The notes: generated by a model not told the origin, from the letters alone. A stretch of DNA of 64,000 nt from Microbacterium sp. LWH7-1.2 (GCF_038397755.1 NZ_CP151637.1:4382170-4446169), one strand, 5' to 3'; positions 20,067 to 29,264 are shown, counted from the stretch's first letter. Numbers and translations: made by a program.

Positions 20067-20990
20067 TTGGCTGAAGAGATCGAGTCGCACGCGAACGTGC
20101 CCGAGCACGCCGCGGCGGACCAGAACCGTCGCGCGCGCAATCGGAAGACCCCCGTGCGACGCTTCGGCGCCGCCGCGCCCGCGAAGCCGACGGCAGCACG
20201 GGCGCAAGCCCGCCCCGCCGCATCGGCGGCCTCGTCGAAGAAGGGCCGCGTGGCGAAGCCGCTGCGCAGCCTCGTGGTGCTCACGATGGTGGGCGGTCTC
20301 GTCGCAACTGTCGCGATCCCGGGCTTCGCCGCCGGCGCCACCGCCGTCGCGGAGGATTCCAAGACGATCCAGCAGATGGCCGTCGACGACGCGCAGACGT
20401 TCGTCGCGGCATCCGACGCGAATGCCAGCGAGCTGTCGCGCGAGAGCTACGCGGCCACCACCGCGGAAGAGATCGAGAAGAAGAAGGCCGAAGAGGCCGC
20501 GGCCGAGCGTGCCCGTCAGGTGGCGGCGGCTGCCGCCTCGGCGGCGAAGTCGCGGTCCACGGTTCCCACCAACATCGCCCTCACGTCGCCGGGCACCGGC
20601 GAGGTGCGCTGGCCCCTCCTCAACTTCACCAAGGGCCGCGGCCTCTGGGATTCGGGCTATCACCAGGGTGTGGACCTCTTGGCGTCGTGCGGCACGCCGA
20701 TCTACGCGACGGCCGCCGGCGTCGTCAAGGTCTCGCAGGAGAGCTACGGCGGCTACGGTGTCGGGGTCTCGATCGATCACGTCATCGGCGGTCAGCAGGT
20801 CAATTCGCTCTACGGTCACATGACGTACGGCAGCCGTCAGGTCTCGGTCGGCCAGTCCGTTTCGGCCGGTCAGCTGATCGGCTTCGTTGGCAGCACCGGC
20901 AGCTCGACCGCATGCCACCTGCACTTCGAAATCCACATCAACGGCTCGGTCGTCGACCCGTGGGCGTGGCTGCAGGCCAACGCAGGCTGA
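20067..20990 (+). CDS. Exported M23-family metallopeptidase (peptidoglycan hydrolase)
   Basis: This 307-residue LytM-type endopeptidase cleaves peptide cross-links in the wall. The cytoplasmic N-terminus is long and basic, and a single membrane or signal helix lies at about residues 65-90. A Glu/Lys/Ala-rich helical spacer (about 100-160) leads to the peptidase domain with zinc motifs HQGVD and HLHFE. TTG at 20067 is preferred because GGAGG lies 6 bases upstream; a GTG at 19986 would place the start inside the structured leader with no ribosome site. A strong terminator follows. Confidence 0.9.
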   Translation: MAEEIESHANVPEHAAADQNRRARNRKTPVRRFGAAAPAKPTAARAQARPAASAASSKKGRVAKPLRSLVVLTMVGGLVATVAIPGFAAGATAVAEDSKTIQQMAVDDAQTFVAASDANASELSRESYAATTAEEIEKKKAEEAAAERARQVAAAAASAAKSRSTVPTNIALTSPGTGEVRWPLLNFTKGRGLWDSGYHQGVDLLASCGTPIYATAAGVVKVSQESYGGYGVGVSIDHVIGGQQVNSLYGHMTYGSRQVSVGQSVSAGQLIGFVGSTGSSTACHLHFEIHINGSVVDPWAWLQANAG

Positions 20991-21015
20991 CACACAGACC
21001 CTCTGCAATCACAGA

Positions 21016-21052
21016 AGCGAGCGGATGCCCCGAGCCGGGGCATCCGCTCGCT
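21016..21052 (+). terminator. Terminator of the M23 peptidase gene
   Basis: A perfect 16-bp stem (21016-21031 with 21037-21052), a 5-base loop and a following ttctcgtt make this a strong intrinsic terminator. Confidence 0.88.
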
Positions 21053-21117
21053 TTCTCGTTACCCGACACGCCATCAGCCGTTCAGTCTCGCCGCGCCCCG
21101 GGCGTGTCGCGGTGGGT

Positions 21118-21280
21118 TACCCTGGGATTCGACGCTGAGAGAGCGGAGGGAGCCGATGGGCTGCACACCACGCATCCGAACCACGGATGCGCTTGGACGC
21201 CTCGTCCTTCGGCATTGCACGAGCGGATGCCGCGGCACTGCCGTGGCGCCAGGGCGCTGTCTGTAGACAGCGCCTTTTTT
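21118..21280 (+). ncRNA. Candidate structured small RNA (or attenuated leader) before the HNH gene
   Basis: A ~160-base stretch with no convincing reading frame holds several hairpins: CGCATCCG/CGGATGCG (21171-21178, 21184-21191), a seven-pair hairpin near 21231-21247, and a final 9-bp GC-rich stem (21253-21261 with 21266-21274) followed by six T residues. That last one is the only classical U-tract terminator in the window. It is isolated from the M23 gene by a separate terminator at 21052. It could be a free small RNA or a leader that attenuates the HNH gene 75 bases further on. I recognise no known RNA family. Confidence 0.4.
21253..21280 (+). terminator. Intrinsic terminator with U tract
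   Basis: A 9-bp perfect stem with a 4-base loop (tgta) is followed directly by TTTTTT. It ends the candidate RNA and stops transcripts entering the HNH gene. Confidence 0.85.
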
Positions 21281-21354
21281 CATGCCCCTGCGCCCTTGAT
21301 CGTCGCGCAAGTCGAATACCGAGAAGCCGTCCCGGCCATTCGAGAGGATGATCA

Positions 21355-21852
21355 ATGCGCACTCTGGTGCTGAACGCGGGCTACGAGCCGCTCGCCGTCG
21401 TGTCGTTCAAGCGGGCGCTCGTGCTCGTGATGAACGAGAAGGCCACCGTGGTGGAACACACCGAGACCGATCCGGTGTGGGGCACCCGACGATCGTACGA
21501 ACGCCCGGCTGTGATCATCCTGACCCGCTATGTGCGGGTGCCGGGCGGTCGCCACGTGCCGGTCACCCGGCGGGGCGTGCTGCGTCGCGACAACCATCAC
21601 TGCGCCTACTGCGGCAAGGCGGCGTCGACGATCGACCATGTGCTGCCGCGCTCGCGCGGCGGCGCCGACTCGTGGGAGAACCTCGTCGCCTGCTGCCTGC
21701 GCTGCAACAACATCAAGAGCGATCGCACCCCGCAGGAGATGCACTGGGAGCTGCGCTTCACGCCGCACCCGCCGCGCGGCGCGCAGTGGACCGTCCGCGG
21801 CACCGAGCGCACCGACCCGCGGTGGGAGCCGTATCTCGCCCTCGCCGCGTGA
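21355..21852 (+). CDS. HNH endonuclease
   Basis: This 165-residue protein is of the widespread actinobacterial HNH family. The C-terminal half holds the HNH core, with CAYCG, TIDHVLPRSRGG, the following ENL and CxxCN (CCLRCNN). Zinc-binding cysteine pairs are intact. ATG at 21355 follows GAGAGGA by about 5 bases. The cellular role of this single-copy chromosomal family is not settled. The candidate small RNA and its terminator lie just upstream. Confidence 0.93.
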   Translation: MRTLVLNAGYEPLAVVSFKRALVLVMNEKATVVEHTETDPVWGTRRSYERPAVIILTRYVRVPGGRHVPVTRRGVLRRDNHHCAYCGKAASTIDHVLPRSRGGADSWENLVACCLRCNNIKSDRTPQEMHWELRFTPHPPRGAQWTVRGTERTDPRWEPYLALAA

Positions 21853-21899
21853 TCGCACACCGCGTCAGCGGGTGAGGATCGGCTCGAGGGGGGCGCGCG

Positions 21900-22712
21900 T
21901 CAGCTGCCGTCGGCGTCCAGGAGCCTGGATGCCACGTCGGGCACGTAGTTCTCGAGGTTGCGCGGAGGGCGTTCATATCCGCGGGACGCTGGACGGGGCG
22001 GGATGACGACCTCCTCGCGCTCGACCATGCTGTAGGGGACCTGCGAAAGCAGGTGGGCGAGCATGTTCAGGCGGCTGCGACGCTTGTCGACCGAGGGCAC
22101 CTCGAACCACGGAGCCTCGGGGATGTCGGTGTGCACGAACATGCTGTCCTTGGCGCGGGAGTAGTCCTCCCATTTGGTGATCGACAGTACGTCGTTGGGG
22201 CTCAGCTTCCAGCGGCGCATGGGGTCGTCGGCCCGTGATCGGAACCGTGCTTCCTGCTCGTCCGGGGAGACGCTGAACCAGTACTTGAGCAGCAGGATGC
22301 CGTCTTCGACGAGCATCCGCTCGAAGATCGGCGCCTGGTGGAGGAAGCGGTGATACTCGGCGTTGGTGCAGTAGCCCATGACGTGCTCGACACCGGCGCG
22401 GTTGTACCACGACCGATCCATGAGCACGATCTCGCCGGCGGCGGGCAAGTGCGGCACATAGCGCTGGAAGTACCACTGGCTGCGTTCCCGCTCCGTCGGC
22501 GTGGGGAGTGCGACGATCCTCGTGACGCGCGGGTTGAGGTACTCCGACACGCGCTTGATCGTCGAGCCCTTGCCTGCGGCATCGCGTCCCTCGAAGATCA
22601 CCACGATGCGCGCGCCGGAGGCCTGCACCCACGCCTGCATGTCGACGAGTTGAGCCTGCAGTCGACGCAGCTCCTTCTCGTAGGCCCGTCGAGGAATCCG
22701 CGACTCGCTCAT
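21900..22712 (-). CDS. ppk2: Polyphosphate kinase 2 (PPK2)
   Basis: This 270-residue P-loop kinase uses polyphosphate to phosphorylate nucleoside di- or monophosphates. Walker A is GRDAAGKGS (about residues 42-50), Walker B is LMDRSWYNRAG, and the lid region lies around KYWFSVSPDEQ. The C-terminal part matches class I/III PPK2. ATG at 22712 (MSESRIP) is a reasonable start; an in-frame ATG at 22757 also exists, and neither has a strong ribosome site. Acceptor specificity cannot be told from sequence here. Confidence 0.92.
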   Translation of the reverse strand: MSESRIPRRAYEKELRRLQAQLVDMQAWVQASGARIVVIFEGRDAAGKGSTIKRVSEYLNPRVTRIVALPTPTERERSQWYFQRYVPHLPAAGEIVLMDRSWYNRAGVEHVMGYCTNAEYHRFLHQAPIFERMLVEDGILLLKYWFSVSPDEQEARFRSRADDPMRRWKLSPNDVLSITKWEDYSRAKDSMFVHTDIPEAPWFEVPSVDKRRSRLNMLAHLLSQVPYSMVEREEVVIPPRPASRGYERPPRNLENYVPDVASRLLDADGS

Positions 22713-22809
22713 GGAACCCGAGGCTACACGGCGAATCACCGGCGGCAGAGAGATCATCGAACATAATTGTCGGAACCCGGCGTTACGCTGTTCTCCTGCG
22801 ATTGAAATA

Positions 22810-22827
22810 CTAGAACATCTGTTCTAG
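22810..22827. promoter_or_regulatory. LexA (SOS) box
   Basis: This is a perfect palindrome, CTAGAAC-ATCT-GTTCTAG. It fits the actinobacterial/Gram-positive LexA core GAAC-N4-GTTC. It ends only three bases before the first possible start (GTG 22831) of the mutasome operon. Repressor binding would cover the promoter and start site. Confidence 0.9.
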
Positions 22828-22830
22828 CCT

Positions 22831-23667
22831 GTGGGAATGAGGGCGATCGTGCAGCTCACGGCACAGCACGTGCACGAGGTCGTCGGCCAGGCGCCGACGG
22901 GCACGCAGCCTGCCGCCCTCGGCGCGGTGGGCTCGTCTGCGGGCGGGTCGTCTGCGGGCGGGTCGTCTGCGGGAACCGTCGCGCAGCTGCGGGCGCAGGT
23001 CGAGCGGGTGCAGGGCCGCCGGCTCGATGCGCCGGTGCTGCCGGTGCATCCCGCGCTCGCCTCTCTGCTTCCCGGGGGCGGTCTGCGCCCGGGATCCGCC
23101 TATTCCCTGCCGCGCTCGACGTCGGTGCTGCTGGCGCTGCTGGCCCAGCCGTCGCAGGCCGGGTCGTGGTGCGGGGTGATCGGCATGCCGCGGCTCGGCG
23201 CCGAGGCGGCCGATGGTCTCGGGGTCGATCTGTCGCGTCTCGTGCTCATCCCCGATCCGGGTGCGCGCTGGCTCGCGGTGACCTCGACCGTCGCCGAGGT
23301 CCTGCCGGTGGTCGCGGTGCGCCCGTCGGGGCGGGCAGCCGACGGTGAGATCTCTCGCCTGGCGGCACGGCTGCGCGATCGCGGCGCGGTGCTGCTCGTG
23401 CAAGGACCCTGGCCGCAGGCCGAGGCCGTGATCGAGGTGGGCGAGCCGACGTGGGAGGGCGTCGGCCGCGGGCACGGCTACCTCTCCGGTCGCGAGGTGA
23501 CGCTCACCTCATCCAGTCGGCGATGGCCGCGTTCGCGACGGGCTCGCGTGATGCTTCCGGATGCTGCGGGGCACGTCTCCGCCGCGCCCGAGCGCATGCG
23601 CTCCGTCGAAGCGCTGCCTGCGGAATCCGCGGAATCCTTCCCGCATCTGATCAGGGCGGTGGGGTGA
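22831..23667 (+). CDS. imuA': ImuA'-type mutasome accessory protein
   Basis: This 278-residue protein is at the head of the imuA'-imuB-dnaE2 cassette. It is a RecA-fold-like, non-conserved partner needed for damage-induced mutagenesis in mycobacteria. A recognisable LPGGGLRPGSAYSL stretch lies around residue 83-96. A Ser/Ala/Gly repeat (SSAGG)n near residues 34-48 comes from a DNA tandem repeat. The first GTG (22831) and an ATG at 22837 are both possible. No ribosome site fits, because the LexA palindrome is immediately upstream. The message is therefore probably leaderless or nearly so. Confidence 0.85.
   Translation: MGMRAIVQLTAQHVHEVVGQAPTGTQPAALGAVGSSAGGSSAGGSSAGTVAQLRAQVERVQGRRLDAPVLPVHPALASLLPGGGLRPGSAYSLPRSTSVLLALLAQPSQAGSWCGVIGMPRLGAEAADGLGVDLSRLVLIPDPGARWLAVTSTVAEVLPVVAVRPSGRAADGEISRLAARLRDRGAVLLVQGPWPQAEAVIEVGEPTWEGVGRGHGYLSGREVTLTSSSRRWPRSRRARVMLPDAAGHVSAAPERMRSVEALPAESAESFPHLIRAVG
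22930..22974 (+). repeat. 15-bp tandem repeat (3 copies) inside imuA'
   Basis: Three consecutive 15-bp units (22930-22944, 22945-22959, 22960-22974) differ by one or two bases. They encode SSAGG repeats and keep frame, so the copy number could vary between strains without breaking the gene. Confidence 0.9.
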
Positions 23668-23668
23668 C

Positions 23669-25378
23669 ATGTCGCCGGGCACGCCGGTGCGGAGCCTCGT
23701 GCTGTGGTTCCCCGACTGGCCGGTCACGGCTCTCGAGCGGGAGGCGGGCGCGGCCGCGGCGGAATCGGAGGACGCGGTCGGAGAGCGGCCGGGCACTCGG
23801 ACGCACGCGCCGCAGGAGAAGTCCGAGGCGAAGCTCCCGGTCGCCGTCGTGGAGCGCAACCTCGTGGTCGCGTGCTCGGCGTCCGCGCGTGCGGAGGGGG
23901 TGCGCAGGGGGCAGCGCCGGCGCGACGCCCAGGCGCGGTGCCCAGGGCTGACGCTGGTGAACGCGGACGCTGCGCGCGATCACCGCGCGTTCGCCCCGAT
24001 CGTGTCACTGATCGAAGAGAAGGCGCCCGGCGTGCAGCTGGTGCGCCCGGGACTGTGCGCGCTGCGCGCCCGTGGTCCGGCGCGCTACTACGGCGGCGAG
24101 ATCGAGGCCGCCCGCATGCTGATCGGCACCCTGCGAGACGCAGGGGTCGACGGGGTGCGGGTGGGCATCGCCGACGGTCCGTTCACCGCGGAGCAGGCGG
24201 CGCGCGCCGGCACGAGCGTCGCCGATCCGGTGTTCGTCGTGCCCGCGGGCGGTGCAGCCGGCTTCCTCGCACCGCTGTCGGTCTCGGTGCTCGACGCCTC
24301 GGCGATGCTGGGCACCGGTGCGGCGGGTGCGAAGGAGGCTACGGACCTTGTTGGCCTGCTCGCCCGGCTGGGCGTGCAGACCCTCGGCGGGTTCGCCGAG
24401 ATGCAGACCGATCGCGTGCGCGAGCGGTTCGGCGAGCGGGGCGTCCGGCTCCACGCGCTCGCCGCGGGGTGCGACTCGCGACCGGTGCAGCCGCGCACCC
24501 CGCCGCCGGAGCTGCAGCGCGAGGTCGCGTTCGAGCCGCCCCTCGAGATCGCCGACCAGGTGGCGTTCGCCATGCGCGTCACCGCCGACGACTTCGTCTC
24601 GGGGCTCGGCGCGGTGGATCTCGTCTGCACCGAGCTGCGGGTCGAACTCGTGGGCGACCGCGGGGAGCGCAGTGAAAGAGTGTGGCTGCATCCGGGCTCA
24701 TTCGACGCCGCGGCGGTCGTGGACCGGGTGCGGTGGCAGCTCGCGGAGGACGTCGGCGCCGGCGACGCGGCCGGGCGCGGGCTGCGCAGCGGGGTGACGC
24801 TCGTGCGGATCTCGCCGGAGGCGGTGGATGCGGCATCCCATCACGCTCCTGCGCTGTTCGGCGGCGGACCTGAGGAGCGGGTGCACCACGCGCTGTCGCG
24901 TGTGCAGGCGATGCTGGGGCACCGCGGCGTGCTGACCCCCGCGATCGGCGGCGGGAGGTGGCTGGCCGAGCGCCAGGTGCTCGTGCCGTGGGGTGACAAG
25001 GACGAACGCGACAGGACGGCGACCGGAGCGGGGGGCCTCGCGGCGCAGCGTGCGCGCCCGTGGCCGGGGAGCCTGCCCGACCCGCTGCCGACGACGGTGT
25101 TCGCCGATCCGGTGCCGGTCGACGTGCGGGCGCTCGGTGGCGAGTTGGTCGACGTCGACGAGCGGGGCAACGTGTCGGCCGTGCCCGCGCTCTTCATCGA
25201 GAGCGGTCGCCGGCGCGCGATCGAGGCGTGGGCGGGGCCGTGGCCGGTGGTGGAGCGCGGATGGGATGCTGCGCGCTCGCGTCGCGCGCATCGGTTCCAG
25301 GTCGTCGACGCCGACGGGTCCGCGTGGCTGCTGGTGTGCGAGGGCGACGCCTGGACGGCGGAGGCGACCTATGACTAG
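23669..25378 (+). CDS. imuB: ImuB, Y-family polymerase-like mutasome protein
   Basis: This 569-residue protein has the Y-family polymerase layout. It has a palm-like N-terminus (VRSLVLWFPDWPV), a fingers/thumb region (~60-260) and a little-finger-like domain, with a long C-terminal tail. The catalytic acidic residues of active Y polymerases are missing, as in known ImuB, which bridges the beta clamp and DnaE2. ATG at 23669 follows the upstream stop by one base. It is cotranscribed with imuA' and dnaE2 under the LexA box. It acts in SOS mutagenesis. Confidence 0.93.
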   Translation: MSPGTPVRSLVLWFPDWPVTALEREAGAAAAESEDAVGERPGTRTHAPQEKSEAKLPVAVVERNLVVACSASARAEGVRRGQRRRDAQARCPGLTLVNADAARDHRAFAPIVSLIEEKAPGVQLVRPGLCALRARGPARYYGGEIEAARMLIGTLRDAGVDGVRVGIADGPFTAEQAARAGTSVADPVFVVPAGGAAGFLAPLSVSVLDASAMLGTGAAGAKEATDLVGLLARLGVQTLGGFAEMQTDRVRERFGERGVRLHALAAGCDSRPVQPRTPPPELQREVAFEPPLEIADQVAFAMRVTADDFVSGLGAVDLVCTELRVELVGDRGERSERVWLHPGSFDAAAVVDRVRWQLAEDVGAGDAAGRGLRSGVTLVRISPEAVDAASHHAPALFGGGPEERVHHALSRVQAMLGHRGVLTPAIGGGRWLAERQVLVPWGDKDERDRTATGAGGLAAQRARPWPGSLPDPLPTTVFADPVPVDVRALGGELVDVDERGNVSAVPALFIESGRRRAIEAWAGPWPVVERGWDAARSRRAHRFQVVDADGSAWLLVCEGDAWTAEATYD

Positions 25379-25390
25379 GGGGCCGGGCTG

Positions 25391-28300
25391 ATGGGCTTCA
25401 ACAACCCGGGGGTCCCGTGGTCCGAGATGGAGCGCGTGCTGAGCGGTCGTCGCCGGCCAGACGCGCCGCCGGCCGGCGCGGACGGCGGCGACAGTCCCGC
25501 ATGGTCGCACAAGCGGGGGCCGTACGTCGCGCCCGAGATCGAGCGCCCGGCCGATGCGATCCCGTACGCCGAGCTGCACGCGCACTCGTCGTACTCGTTC
25601 CTCGACGGGGCATCCTCGCCCGAGGAGCTCGCCGAGGAGGCGGAGCGCCTGGGGCTGCATGCCCTCGCGGTAACCGACCACGACGGGTTCTACGGCATCG
25701 TCCGGTTCGCCGAAGCCGCCGAGGCGCTCCAGCTCAAGACGGTGTTCGGCGCCGAGCTGTCGCTCGAGCTGCCGAAGCCGCAGAACGGGGAGGCCGATCC
25801 GGTCGGCGCGCATCTGCTGGTGCTCGCGCGGGGTGAGGAGGGATACCACCGGCTGGCGGGCGCGATCACCCACGCGCAGCTGCAGGGCGCTGAGAAGGGC
25901 CGGCCGGTCTACGACCTCGACGAACTCGCCGCGCAGGCGGCAGGGGAGTGGGCGGTGCTCACCGGATGCCGAAAGGGCGCCGTGCGCCGCGCGCTCGCCG
26001 AGAGCCCCGCCGCGGCCGCCGGCGAACTCGACCGTCTCGTGACCCTGTTCGGGAAAGACAACGTGCACGTCGAGCTCATCGATCACGGCAATCCGCTCGA
26101 CACCCGCGACAACGACGTGCTCGTCGGGCTCGCGCGGGAGCGCGGCCTTCCGCTCCTGGCGACCAACAACGTCCACTACGCGGTGCCGAAGCGGCAGCTG
26201 CTCGCGGCGGCGGTCGCCGCCGTGCGCGCGAATCGCGGTCTCGACGAGCTCGACGGCTGGCTGCCCGCGCATGCCGGTGCGCATCTGCGGTCGGGGGCCG
26301 AGATGGCGGAGCGCTTCGTGCGGTTCCCGGATGCGGTCGCCCGGACCGTGACGCTCGCCGACGAACTCGCTTTCCCGCTGCGCAAGGCCAAGCCGGCGCT
26401 CCCGAAGCAGAAGGTGCCGGAGGGGCACACGCCGATGTCGTGGCTGCGGCACCTGGTGTGGGAGGCAGTGCCGCGCAAGTACCCCGACCTGACGGAGGAG
26501 AACCGGGCGCGCATCGAGAAGGAGCTCGGAGTCATCGAGATGAAGGATTTCCCCGGCTACTTCCTGATCGTCCACGGCATCGTGCAGTTCGCGCGGAGCC
26601 AGGGCATCCTCTGTCAGGGGCGCGGCTCCGCCGCCAACAGCGCCATCTGCTACCTGCTCGACATCACCGCCGTCGACGCGATCGGGTACGACCTGCCGTT
26701 CGAACGGTTCCTGTCGAGTCTGCGCGAGGAGGAGCCCGACATCGACGTCGACTTCGACTCCGACCGCCGCGAAGAGGTCATCCAGTGGGTGTACCGGGAG
26801 TACGGGCGCGATCGTGCGGCACAGGTCGCGAACGTCATCCAGTACCGACCCAAGAACGCCGTGCGCGACATGGCGAAGGCGCTGGGGCATTCGCCGGGCC
26901 AGCAGGACGCCTGGTCGAAGCAGATCGAAGGCTGGGGAGCGCTCCTCGAGACGGGAGCCGGGCACGACATCCCCGATCAGGTGCTGGAGTTCGCCTCCGA
27001 GCTGCTCAAGGCGCCGCGGCACCTCGGCATCCATTCCGGCGGCATGGTGCTCACCGACCGCCCCGTGGGCGAGGTCGTGCCGATCGAGCACGCCCGCATG
27101 GAGAACCGCACGGTGATCCAGTGGGACAAGGACGACGCCGCCTGGATGGGGCTCGTGAAGTTCGACCTGCTAGGCCTCGGGATGCTGGCAGCCCTGCAGT
27201 ACTGCTTCGACATGATCCGTGCTTCGACCGGGGAGGACTGGGAGCTGTCGACCCTCCCGAAGGAGGAGAAGGCGGTCTACGACATGCTGTGCCGCGCCGA
27301 CTCGATCGGGGTGTTCCAGGTCGAATCGCGTGCGCAGATAGGCCTTCTGCCGCGCCTGCAGCCGCGCCGGTTCTACGACCTCGTGATCGAGATCGCGCTC
27401 ATCCGCCCCGGCCCCATCCAGGGCGGTGCCGTGCACCCGTTCGTCAAGCGCAAGCTCGGGCAGGAGGACGTGACCTACCCGCATCCCAAACTGGTGCCGG
27501 TGCTGGAGCGAACGCTCGGAATCCCGGTGTTCCAGGAGCAGCTCATGCAGATGGGCATGGCCGTCGGCGGGCTCACCGGAGAGGACGCCGACCTGCTGCG
27601 ACGCGCCATGGGGTCCAAGCGGGGGATCGAGCGCATCGACTCGCTGAAGAAGAAGCTGTACGCCGGCATGGCCGAGAACGATCTCGTGGGCGAGGAGGCC
27701 GACGCGATCTACGCCAAGATCCAGGCGTTCGCGAACTTCGGCTTCGCCGAGTCGCACTCGCTGTCGTTCGCGCTGCTGGTCTACGCCAGTTCGTGGATCA
27801 AGCTGCACTATCCGGCGGCGTTCCTGGCCGGCCTGCTGCGGGCGCAGCCGATGGGCTTCTACTCGCCCGCGACGCTCGTGGGCGACGCGCGCCATCACGG
27901 GGTCGAGGTGCGTCGCCCCGACCTGCACCTGTCCGGCAGCGAGGCGGTGCTCGAGCCCGTCGCCGGCGCTTCGACAGATTCAGCGACCGGAATCGAAGGG
28001 CCTACCGGCCTCGACTCGTGTGCGGAGCGCAAGCAGCCGCCCGTCGGTCTCTTCGACATCGACGCGCCTGACGAATCCGCGGCGCACCGTCGCGACGGGA
28101 GGTTCGCGGTGCGGCTGGGTCTGGCGGGGGTGAAGGGGATCGGCGCGACGGTCGCCCAGCGCATCGTCGCCGCGCGCGAGTCGGGCGGGCTGTTCCGCGA
28201 CCTTCGCGATCTCGTGCGGCGCACCAGCATCACCGCGGTCCAGGTCGAGGCGCTCGCCACCGCGGGGGCGTTCGAATGCCTCGGGCTCAGCAGACGCGAG

Positions 28301-28807
28301 GCGATCTGGCTCGCGGGGTCGGCGGCGCAGGACCGCCCTGAGTTCCTGCCGGACTCGCTCATCGCGGTGCAGCCGCCGCTGTTCGCCGACCCCACCAGCT
28401 ACGAGCGCCTCGCCGCCGACCTGTGGGCGACGGGCATCTCCACCGACGACCACCCGATCACCCACTACCGCTCCGGGCTCGACGCGCGTGGCGTGCTGAC
28501 GTCCCGCGAACTGCGCAGCCACGAGGTCGGCCGCCGCGTCGAGGTCGCAGGCCTCGTCACTCATCGGCAGCGGCCGGCCACAGCATCCGGAATCACATTC
28601 CTCAACCTCGAAGACGAACACGGCCTCGTCAACATCGTGTGCTCGCTCGGCGTCTGGAACCGGTATCGCCGCATCGTGCGCGACTCGCCCGCGCTCATCG
28701 CGCGCGGCATGCTCGAGCGTTCGGCCGAGGGTGTGACGAACCTCATCGCCGACGCGTTCGAAGACCTCCGCGTCGGCGTGCAGCATCGCACCAGGGACTT
28801 CCGCTGA
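25391..28807 (+). CDS. dnaE2: Error-prone DNA polymerase III alpha subunit DnaE2
   Basis: This 1138-residue C-family polymerase performs translesion synthesis after damage. The PHP domain opens with AELHAHSSYSFLDGA (about residue 60). The catalytic Asp pair is in PDIDVDFDSDRR at about residue 450. The finger region, helix-hairpin-helix and C-terminal OB fold (from ~1010) are present. It is about 100 residues longer than many DnaE2 proteins in the N-terminal lead-in (1-55), which is low in family resemblance. It starts 12 bases after imuB and is the last gene of the SOS cassette. Confidence 0.97.
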   Translation: MGFNNPGVPWSEMERVLSGRRRPDAPPAGADGGDSPAWSHKRGPYVAPEIERPADAIPYAELHAHSSYSFLDGASSPEELAEEAERLGLHALAVTDHDGFYGIVRFAEAAEALQLKTVFGAELSLELPKPQNGEADPVGAHLLVLARGEEGYHRLAGAITHAQLQGAEKGRPVYDLDELAAQAAGEWAVLTGCRKGAVRRALAESPAAAAGELDRLVTLFGKDNVHVELIDHGNPLDTRDNDVLVGLARERGLPLLATNNVHYAVPKRQLLAAAVAAVRANRGLDELDGWLPAHAGAHLRSGAEMAERFVRFPDAVARTVTLADELAFPLRKAKPALPKQKVPEGHTPMSWLRHLVWEAVPRKYPDLTEENRARIEKELGVIEMKDFPGYFLIVHGIVQFARSQGILCQGRGSAANSAICYLLDITAVDAIGYDLPFERFLSSLREEEPDIDVDFDSDRREEVIQWVYREYGRDRAAQVANVIQYRPKNAVRDMAKALGHSPGQQDAWSKQIEGWGALLETGAGHDIPDQVLEFASELLKAPRHLGIHSGGMVLTDRPVGEVVPIEHARMENRTVIQWDKDDAAWMGLVKFDLLGLGMLAALQYCFDMIRASTGEDWELSTLPKEEKAVYDMLCRADSIGVFQVESRAQIGLLPRLQPRRFYDLVIEIALIRPGPIQGGAVHPFVKRKLGQEDVTYPHPKLVPVLERTLGIPVFQEQLMQMGMAVGGLTGEDADLLRRAMGSKRGIERIDSLKKKLYAGMAENDLVGEEADAIYAKIQAFANFGFAESHSLSFALLVYASSWIKLHYPAAFLAGLLRAQPMGFYSPATLVGDARHHGVEVRRPDLHLSGSEAVLEPVAGASTDSATGIEGPTGLDSCAERKQPPVGLFDIDAPDESAAHRRDGRFAVRLGLAGVKGIGATVAQRIVAARESGGLFRDLRDLVRRTSITAVQVEALATAGAFECLGLSRREAIWLAGSAAQDRPEFLPDSLIAVQPPLFADPTSYERLAADLWATGISTDDHPITHYRSGLDARGVLTSRELRSHEVGRRVEVAGLVTHRQRPATASGITFLNLEDEHGLVNIVCSLGVWNRYRRIVRDSPALIARGMLERSAEGVTNLIADAFEDLRVGVQHRTRDFR

Positions 28808-28816
28808 GGATGCCGG

Positions 28817-29146
28817 TCAGATCTCGTCTTCCCATCCGACCTCGGCAGACGGGGCGGGGTCGACGGTGGCGATCGGGTGCAGACGTCTCTGGATCGACTT
28901 CATCCGCTCGATCGCACCCTCATCGACGAGCTCCCCGTTTTCGTCGTGGACGTCACGCGCGACCATCTGGCTCGCCGGCCCGATGAGCACCGTCACCTCA
29001 CCGACGGAGCCGTCCGGCTCCCTCGTCGGAAGCGTCACCGCCTCGGCCTCGCCCGCTTCGGCCAGCGCCTGGCTGCAGCGCAGAAGTGTGGCGGCGAGGT
29101 CGTCACCCGTCACGAACTCGCTTCCCGCATAGATCACCCGCTTCAC
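28817..29146 (-). CDS. Small acidic hypothetical protein
   Basis: This is a 109-residue protein with no membrane segment and an acidic C-terminus. It starts MKRVIYAGSEF from GTG 29146, with AAGGA 4-5 bases upstream. The central part carries a beta-rich stretch ending in VTVLIGPASQM. I do not recognise the family. It is convergent with dnaE2 (9-base gap) and downstream of the flavoprotein gene, separated by a hairpin. Confidence 0.7.
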   Translation of the reverse strand: MKRVIYAGSEFVTGDDLAATLLRCSQALAEAGEAEAVTLPTREPDGSVGEVTVLIGPASQMVARDVHDENGELVDEGAIERMKSIQRRLHPIATVDPAPSAEVGWEDEI

Positions 29147-29184
29147 GAGTTCCTTTCTACTTGAGGACTCGCCGTCGCTCTCGG

Positions 29185-29218
29185 GGGTTGCAGCCCGGCG
29201 CCGAAGGGGCTACAACCC
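29185..29218 (-). terminator. Terminator after the flavoprotein gene
   Basis: A 12-13-bp stem (29185-29197 with 29206-29218) with one C-A mismatch and a 9-base loop lies between the end of the FAD protein gene (29265) and the next minus-strand gene. Confidence 0.7.
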
Positions 29219-29264
29219 GCCTCGACCGATGTGGGCCTGCATCCTCGAGACGCGTGTGCGAGGC

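Noticed and set aside
21118..21280. T-box or other amino-acid riboswitch before the HNH gene
   Set aside because: The T-box core sequence and specifier arrangement are not found, and the downstream gene is not an amino-acid gene.
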